NCBI RefSeq assembly: GCF_023898315.1
Contig: NC_064615.1
Coordinates: 1,185,769,413 to 1,185,833,412 of the forward strand
DNA from: Schistocerca nitens
Lineage: Eukaryota; Arthropoda; Insecta; Orthoptera; Acrididae
Length of the DNA stretch: 64,000 bases
Direction: 5' to 3'
The notes beneath the pieces were generated by a model. It was given only the letters and a program-made list of their open reading frames with translations, searched no databases and was not told the DNA's origin. The stretch's first letter is position 1. Each line of letters opens with the position of its first letter. Below, one piece after another: positions 57,927 through 64,000 of the stretch. Both the position numbers and the translations under genes were made by a program.

Positions 57927-59348
57927 CACTCCTGGAAATGGAAAAAAGAACACATTGACACCGGTGTGTCAGACCCACCATACTTGCTCCGGACACTGCG
58001 AGAGGGCTATACAAGCAATGATCACACGCACGGCACAGCGGACACACCAGGAACCGCGGTGTTGGCCGTCGAATGGCGCTAGCTGCGCAGCATTTGTGCA
58101 CCGCCGCCGTCAGTGTCAGCCAGTTTGCCGTGGCATACGGAGCTCCATCGCAGTCTTTAACACTGGTAGCATGCCTCGACAGCGTGGACGTGAACCGTAT
58201 GTGCAGTTGACGGACTTTGAGCGAGGGCGTATAGTGGGCATGCGGGAGGCCGCATGGACGTACCGCCGAATTGCTCAACACGTGGGGCGTGAGGTCTCCA
58301 CAGTACATCGATGTCGTCGCCAGTGGTCGGCGGAAGGTGCACGTGCCCGTCGACCTGGGACCGGACCGCAGCGACGCACGGATGCACGCCAAGACCGTAG
58401 GATCCTACGCAGTTCCGTAGGGGACCGCACCGCCACTTCCCAGCAAATTAGGGACACTGTTGCTCCTGGGGTATCGGCGAGGACCATTCGCAACCGTCTC
58501 CATGAAGCTGGGCTACGGTCCCGCACACCGTTAGGCCGTCTTCCGCTCACGCCCCAACATCGTGCAGCCCGCCTCCAGTGGTGTCGCGACAGGCGTGAAT
58601 GGAGGGACGAATGGAGACGTGTCGTCTTCAGCGATGAGAGTCGCTTCTGCCTTGGTGCCAATGATGGTCGTATGCGTGTTTGGCGCCGTGCAGGTGAGCG
58701 CCACAATCAGGACTGCATACGACCGAGGCACACAGGGCCAACACCCGGCATCATGGTGTGGGGAGCGATCTCCTACACTGGCCGTACACCACTGGTGATC
58801 GTCGAGGGGACACTGAATAGTGCACGGTACATCCAAACCGTCATCGAACCCATCGTTCTACCATTCCTAGACCGGCAAGGGAACTTGCTGTTCCAACAGG
58901 ACAATGCACGTCCGCATGTATCCCGTGCCACCCAACGTGCTCTAGAAGGTGTAAGTCAACTAGCCTGGCCAGCAAGATCTCCGGATCTGTCCCCCATTGA
59001 GCATGTTTGGGACTGGATGAAGCGTCGTCTCACGCGGTCTGCACGTCCAGCACGAACGCTGGTCCAACTGAGGCGCCAGGTGGAAATGGCATGGCAAGCC
59101 GTTCCACAGGACTACATCCAGCATCTCTACGATCGTCTCCATGGGAGAATAGCAGCCTGCATTGCTGCGAAAGGTGGATATACACTGTACTAGTGCCGAC
59201 ATTGTGCATGCTCTGTTGCCTGTGTCTATGTGCCTGTGGTTCTGTCAGTGTGATCATGTGATGTATCTGACCCCAGGAATGTGTCAATAAAGTTTCCCCT
59301 TCCAGGGACAATGAATTCACGGTGTTCTTATTTCAATTTCCAGGAGTG
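57927..59348 (+). mobile_element. Tc1-type transposon, copy B (1422 bp, intact)
   Basis: Complete element with inverted ends of ~28 bp (CACTCCTGGAAATGGAAA at the left; CACTCCTGGAAATTGAAA read inward from the right) and TA at 57925-57926 and 59349-59350. Same length as copy A and nearly identical, but here the transposase gene is undamaged. It sits immediately beside the first recognisable hAT codons, so it probably landed in the hAT 5' region. It may be mobile or recently mobile. Confidence 0.95.
58171..59193 (+). CDS. Tc1-family transposase, intact, 340 aa
   Basis: DDE transposase that would bind the element's own ends, excise it and reinsert it at TA, acting in the nucleus. I start at the Met of MPRQRGREPY, because 340 aa is the family's normal size; the frame is open for 72 more codons upstream to 57955 but that part is unlike transposase. 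Residues ~10-55 form the first helix-turn-helix (LTDFERGRIVGMREA, YRRIAQHVGREVSTVHR). A second DNA-binding region with an RPGTGPQRRT GRPR-like hook follows. The catalytic residues are Asp155 (FSDESRF), Asp244 (QQDNARPH) and Glu277 (SPDLSPIEHVW). By my count 32 residues separate Asp244 and Glu277, instead of the usual 34. A short C-terminal tail ends at the TAG. It has no stop or frameshift, while copy A has a stop at codon 313. Confidence 0.92.
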   Translation: MPRQRGREPYVQLTDFERGRIVGMREAAWTYRRIAQHVGREVSTVHRCRRQWSAEGARARRPGTGPQRRTDARQDRRILRSSVGDRTATSQQIRDTVAPGVSARTIRNRLHEAGLRSRTPLGRLPLTPQHRAARLQWCRDRREWRDEWRRVVFSDESRFCLGANDGRMRVWRRAGERHNQDCIRPRHTGPTPGIMVWGAISYTGRTPLVIVEGTLNSARYIQTVIEPIVLPFLDRQGNLLFQQDNARPHVSRATQRALEGVSQLAWPARSPDLSPIEHVWDWMKRRLTRSARPARTLVQLRRQVEMAWQAVPQDYIQHLYDRLHGRIAACIAAKGGYTLY

Positions 59349-59350
59349 TA

Positions 59351-60484
59351 TATACTGTCAATTATCTGGCCTAACAATAACTACAACATGTTTGTACAGA
59401 ACTGTATTATACGATCGTAACAAGTATTAACAGAAATACTACACCGTTGTTTGAAAAATAGATGCTCAACGGGTGGTGAATACGTTAGTTTTCTTGTTGT
59501 GTTCCTATAGCTCTGCTGTTGTGAAATATACCAATACTGAAATAATGCCTCTTAGTTTCAAAATCTAAGGGCATAATTATATTCAAATTGTATATAACTA
59601 TTTATAGCGATAATTAGATTTATCATTTCTTTTTCGATTTAATTAAGCATTAATTTCAGTTTAGGAATGGTTTAGGATTAACTTGCAGAAAGATAACAGA
59701 ACTGGGTTACAAGAAGTTTGCACCCCGATGTATTCTAACACGATCGGTAGATGGCAGATCGTGCTTCTATAGTTCTGCAATTCGCACAGATTTCTCTGTC
59801 TTTCTGGTGCCACGACACAGCGGCACTACCTCAGAAGCCGCCCTCGGTAGAGATAACGTCTCAGCGGGTTAGTCGCGAAGCGTAACAGAGTTACTTTCGC
59901 ATCTGCAGTATTAATAGGGATTTTGGGCTACCCCTCATTCACACGAGGGAAACACTGACGGCGAATCGATTGCGCGGAAAAGTGTCGCAGATCTCTGCTC
60001 CTTAGCGTAGAGATACGGGTGAGCTGTTGTTTAATTTACAGCACGCAATACGTTTATCCAGAATTTTAGTACTTCGATGCACTGCGATAATACGCTAAAT
60101 AAGCGAAAGGCAAGCACTCGAGCGTAGCGGACCGATTCGTGGAGCACAGATACACGTAAACAGAGAGCAGCACCCGCACTAGCTTTCAGCACTGGTCCTT
60201 TTTCTAGCAAAAGTAGAGACACAGACGCAGGAACAGAGAACCACACCGACTGTGGACGCCTTTGCCTCATTCGAGATATTGCTCCAAGCGTTATTGTTTG
60301 CGATAATAGCTAGAGTGGCTAATTTAATTGCCGTGTTCAGGTGGGGTTTGCCCAGGTCGTGGAAATCTACCTCTCTGTATGTTGTTTGGACTGGAAGCGA
60401 CTGATAGGTGTGGAGAGGCGGAGGCGGCTGATAAGCGTGGAGAGGCGGAGGCGGCGGCGGCGGCGGCGGCGGAGCGCGGCAGAG
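59351..60484. other. Unassigned stretch upstream of the protease-like exon
   Basis: AT-rich to about 59750, then more balanced, becoming strongly CpG-rich with (GGC)n from 60415 to 60475. It may hold the promoter and 5' UTR of the exon at 60485. No TATA box could be assigned. The proline-rich frame on the minus strand (60793-60179) is the shadow of the GC-rich exon. Confidence 0.4.
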
Positions 60485-60877
60485 ATGCGGGGGCCGTGGT
60501 GCGCGCTGCTGTGCTGCTGCTGGCTGTGGCTGCCGGCCGCGGCGGCGGGCGGGGGCGGCGGGGGCCGCGTGCTGGCCGGCGAGCCGGTCGACATCTCCGA
60601 GTTCCCGTGGCAGGTGTCTGTGGAGTACGTGGGCGCGCACCGCTGCGGCGGCTCCGTCGTCAGCGCCGCCTGGGTCATGACGAACGCGTGGTGCGTCGTG
60701 GGCGGCGATCCGATGTACTACCTGCTGCGCGTCGGCACGTCGACGCGCGGCAGCGGCGGAGACACCTACAACGCCAGCCGGCTGCTCTGGCACGAGGACT
60801 TCGACAACGCCATCTCCGACAAAGACATCGGCTTCTTCGAGGTCTCGGATGCCATCTGGTTCGACGACAACGTTCAG
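60485..60877 (+). CDS. Trypsin-like serine protease homologue, first exon (partial)
   Basis: Encodes 131 residues of a secreted S1 (chymotrypsin-fold) protein. Residues 1-21 are a signal peptide (MRGPWCALLCCCWLWLPAAA). A Gly run (22-27) and Arg28 precede VLAGEPVDISEFPWQVSVEY; normal trypsins have the activation site R-IVGG here, so this one would start VLAG. Residues 51-57 (AHRCGGS) match the usual GHxCGGS. The catalytic His block TAAHC reads TNAWC (67-70), so His57 is Trp69; Asp102 is kept as Asp114 (KDIGFFEV). The exon ends at CAG|GTACTG (60877/60878), a good splice donor in phase 0. Ser195 lies in exons beyond the window. Loss of His predicts no protease activity; insect serine protease homologues of this kind act as cofactors or binders. 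Dense CpG and an unbroken frame argue for a real gene. Start: the first ATG before the hydrophobic stretch; the frame is also open upstream. Confidence 0.72.
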
Positions 60878-61799
60878 GTACTGCGCTCAGAAATACTCGT
60901 CGAGAAAAATCTTATAAAAGCAGACAGCGCTTCCGGACTCGGTTTCCACTCCGCAGCGGAGATGGAAACTGTATACTGCACTGGAACCTTTGCTTTTCGA
61001 GGGGCAAATGCTCTACCGACTTTCTTTCTTTCTTTTTTCTCTGTCCGTAACGGCTGCTCCCTTCCCTCGATCCCGTCATCGGTTCTTCGTAATAGCTTTC
61101 ACCGGCGTGACTCTGGTGGCTTCCGTATAATTCCGTGTCCTAGGTGAAATACTTTGCTACTTTCGAGAGTGAAACTGAAATTCCCATTTCTCTCCGACAA
61201 CGTTCTACCCGTTTTCTTCCCTGGGAAAGTTAATGTTTCTTCTAACTGAGAATAGTCTAATTAAACAAAACATATATTCTGGCAGAAATACAGTCCCATT
61301 CATTTCACATTTTTATCGGCTGTTTCTTCCGAATTTCTTTCTAAATGGACTATAACATCATTTTCCTGAAGTTTTACAATTATAGCATTCGTTACATTAC
61401 GATAAAAAATAGATAGACTACGCGCGTGTACTTAAAAGACGTCTCTGAAGAGTCACTTTATTAGATGAAACTTATTGCTTTGTAGAAACTATACTTCGCT
61501 TTCTTTGAAAATAAAACCTTTCTTTTTACTTTTTCTAACGCACCAAGACATTACTTTCCAAGAAGTCTTAAAAGAAAATATTACTTACAGTGTGAAAAAA
61601 CCGATATAAAAGAAAATACACAGTAACGCGTAAAACTAATCTGATTGTTAAACTTCGCTCTCTATTCCAACCTTCTAATTAGATAATTGGCATATTTCTC
61701 TTTGTACTTGTTCTCTCTCTCTCTCTCTGTGTATGTGTGTGTGTGTGTGTGTGTTTTCACTTACAGGCGCACAAGCCGAGGCTAAGAGCCCGCTGCTTA
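60878..61799 (+). other. Probable intron of the protease homologue
   Basis: Begins with GTACTG. The downstream AT-rich sequence has no further exon that I can recognise up to 64000, which holds a LINE. A (CT)n(GT)n microsatellite lies at about 61712-61754. A very long intron is normal for large insect genomes. Confidence 0.5.
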
Positions 61800-64000
61800 C
61801 ACATTATTTTAAAAGAAACGACTGTGGGTAAAATGACCAAACTTGTTGTCACACGATGAGAAGGAAACCTATAAAACTCCACTCAGTCACTCACTCCGAC
61901 CTCACTCGCATTGCCCAACACGATCTCTTTATCTCACAGGCCTCAATACGACGCGGAAGGGTGAAGGTGCTATAGATGGCATGCAGAGAGGAGTGAAACC
62001 ACAGAAGACATAGAAGAAAGGCACAGGGAAATGTGACTGGCTGACCACTTACAAAGGACATGCCTGAGCCAGTCACCCTGTTAACACATTAAGACGGTAG
62101 CCCTAAAATTCTTGAAAACAAGTTGGACATGTCACGAATCCTTAAAACTCTAAACACATTCTTTAGAAAGTCACTTAAAATAGAGGGCAGGTGTGTCGGC
62201 AATTCTGCCACTGCCCTCTGGTCCGAAAATAAAATACAGACTAGTAAGACGTGGCGCACAGTCAGCACACGCTGTGCAGGACCTCGGCTGAGCCGCGGAC
62301 TGCGCTGGAGGCAGCTTGTTGCCCGCCACTCGGCTCTCTACCTCGCTACACGGCTCTTAGGCTGTGTGCCCTACTAGCTAGCAAAGAGTCACCTCTTTCG
62401 CCAACCGTTCTAGTTGGAGGAGTGTGTCCTGGATATTGTGGACTGCCCTACCTGCTGGGTGCAAGAGTTGCAGGGAGTGATGGACAGGCACAGAATCGGA
62501 ATACACAAGTACTTCAGCACCTGACTCACGCCCAATCTGTTCCACATACCATTGTGCATCGAAGACCGTGAAATATTGGGCAGTTGGACCTCGAGGACAC
62601 GATCGGGAAAAATAAAAGAGCAACCGACGGAGTCACACCTGTTTCGACACATCCGTAAAGACGGCTGTACAGTTGTGGTCATAAACTAATGTATTAAAAA
62701 CATATACAGGAGTGTAATCTCTCCTGTACTACACCACATCTAAATTTACTCTGGAGCTGAGCAATAACCACAGTGGTAGGCCTTAAAATCCTGGATTTGG
62801 GATGGTATGTGCTCCACACCAAGTGACTCTAGCGCATGTTGCATGCGGGTCCCAAATGGCGTTATTGCTTGCTCACGATTGGAGAAAAGGTGTGCCGAAG
62901 GTGGACGAGCAACAGTATAGTATGTAGCTGAATTCAGAGCTGTGAGCAGCTTACATGTGTGATGCACCACGCGTAGCTGCCACCAGATGGTGAGCAGCAC
63001 CACCAGATGGTTAGTACAAGTTCCCCAGCCTCAGCACAGAGACTGGGAGCGGGGCTGGTCCAGTAAAGCACACACGGCCAGCCTACTCCCCTCACGGTGG
63101 GTAGCGTCAGTAATCTTCAGGTGAGAAGACCTCGCTGATACGTACACCGTGCGCCCGCAGTCCAGCCACAAACGCACGAGAGCCCTATAAAACTGCAGCA
63201 GATGGGCCCTGTCTGCTCGCCACCTGTGGCTGAGGCACACCAAGATATTCACTGCCTTACACGTATATCAGGTGTGGTAAGCATGACAGTTTCGAGTCAA
63301 ACATGAGACCCAGAAACCTCACTTAGTCTTTAAAATATAGAATGGTATCCCTCATATGCAAGTCTGGTGAAAATACGACGAGAACTATTAAAATACACAG
63401 ACACTTACTTACCTGTAGAGAACTGAAAATTCATCTTTGCAGCCCACTCCTCTGGCCCGTTCATTGTAAGTTGTAAGTGATGGCTCGCTGTTTCAACACT
63501 GGAGGAGTAACAGAAATAAAAAAATCGTCCACAAATAAGGAGCAGTGTAGGGGAATCCTTACGGTAGACATGATATTATTTATGGCTATGGCAAAGTGAG
63601 TAATACTTTAAACTCTGCCCTGATGGACACCCGCTACGGTCGCAGGTTCGAATCCTGCCTCGGGCATGGATGTGTGTGATGTCCTTAGGTTAGTTAGGTT
63701 TAATTAGTTCTAAGTTCTAGGCGACTGATGACCTCAGAAGTTAAGTCGCATAGTGCTCAGAGCCATTTGAACCATTTGAGGGACACCATTCTCTCCTGCT
63801 CTAATCGATCTGACAGCCCGTCACCGACTCGGGACCTAAAAAACCGCTTAGACATGAAAGACTGCACGAAGATGGGGAGGTAGCCACGAAAGCCCCACTG
63901 ATCCAGTTGCATGAGAAAGCTGTGTCTCCAAGTAGTATCATATACCTTACTGACATCAGAGAATATGCTGATACAGTAACGTTTACGTAGCAAAGCCTAC
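61800..64000 (-). mobile_element. LINE (I/Jockey-type), RT to 3' end, runs off window
   Basis: Minus-strand element entering from beyond 64000. At 63993-63757 is the RT palm (SIFSDVSKVYDTTWRHSF, motif A). At 63252-63031 is the thumb (HRWRADRAHLLQFYRALVRL). At 62623-62378 is the RNase H-like part (VLVYSDSVPVHHSLQL), followed by a 3' UTR to about 61800. It shares the 3' part with 2790-4095 and the RT tail with 46355-46523, so at least three copies of one family are in the window. A SINE interrupts it at 63632. Frames are broken; dead. It probably lies within the intron of the protease homologue. Confidence 0.75.
63632..63777 (+). repeat. SINE family 1, 5'-truncated, inside LINE
   Basis: Starts at CGCTACGGTCGCAGG, just before the B box, so the A box is missing. 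It runs to GAGCCATTTGAACC. TSDs of 10 bp with one mismatch flank it: GATGGACACC at 63622-63631 and GAGGGACACC at 63778-63787. The truncated head suggests incomplete reverse transcription. Confidence 0.9.

Noticed and set aside
60179-60793. 204-codon Pro/Ala/Arg-rich frame on the minus strand
   Set aside because: Shadow of the (GGC)n and GC-rich serine protease homologue exon. No start context and no motif.
60328-61050. Frames continuing past 60877 or in another frame of the protease exon
   Set aside because: Similarity to the trypsin fold stops exactly at a GT splice donor. The extension is intron sequence.

Overview
The window reads as a piece of a very large, repeat-packed insect genome, most likely an orthopteran of the Schistocerca (locust/grasshopper) type. 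The basis is mixed. The sequence shows no operons, no bacterial-style dense coding, and near-continuous transposable elements of arthropod types. The inference comes from the tRNA-headed SINE copied about ten times here, the RTE LINE with a (TTG)n tail and the CR1-like LINE with a (GTAGAT)n tail, which I associate with grasshopper genomes. No database search was possible.

Layout. 0-4 kb: a dead Tc1 transposon, a LINE ORF1 scrap, a chimeric SINE/repeat/SINE block and the 3' part of an RNase-H-bearing LINE. 4-13 kb: mostly non-coding DNA with diverged copies of an unidentified repeat family, a 5S-rRNA-derived SINE with a perfect 15-bp target-site duplication (TSD), and two tRNA-SINE types. 13.1-13.3 kb: a short array pairing CRE-like and YY1-like motifs. 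13.3-24.6 kb: three long LINE relics on the minus strand, the last a CR1-type element with an SGNH-esterase ORF1. 25-26 kb: the GIY-YIG half of a Penelope-like element fused to a SINE head. 27.7-29.4 kb: a Tc1 element with a LINE inserted in it. 30.6-41.3 kb: a 10.7-kb structure with 2.1-kb inverted arms and a possible 5-bp TSD, filled with other elements. 41.6-50 kb: pogo-like, LTR, mariner-like, Penelope-like, LINE and RTE fragments. 50.6-59.3 kb: a nest in which a hAT transposon contains a SINE, which contains a non-autonomous LTR retrotransposon, with an intact Tc1 element inserted at the hAT 5' side. 61.8-64 kb: another LINE running off the end.

Only two coding features look intact. One is the 340-aa transposase of the Tc1 element at 57.9-59.3 kb. 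The other is a GC-rich first exon of a trypsin-fold secreted protein at 60485-60877, whose catalytic His is replaced by Trp, suggesting a non-catalytic serine protease homologue. Its remaining exons must lie beyond the window. The genes do not form a pathway; the window is mainly a record of successive insertions, several of which can be ordered from TSDs and interruptions.
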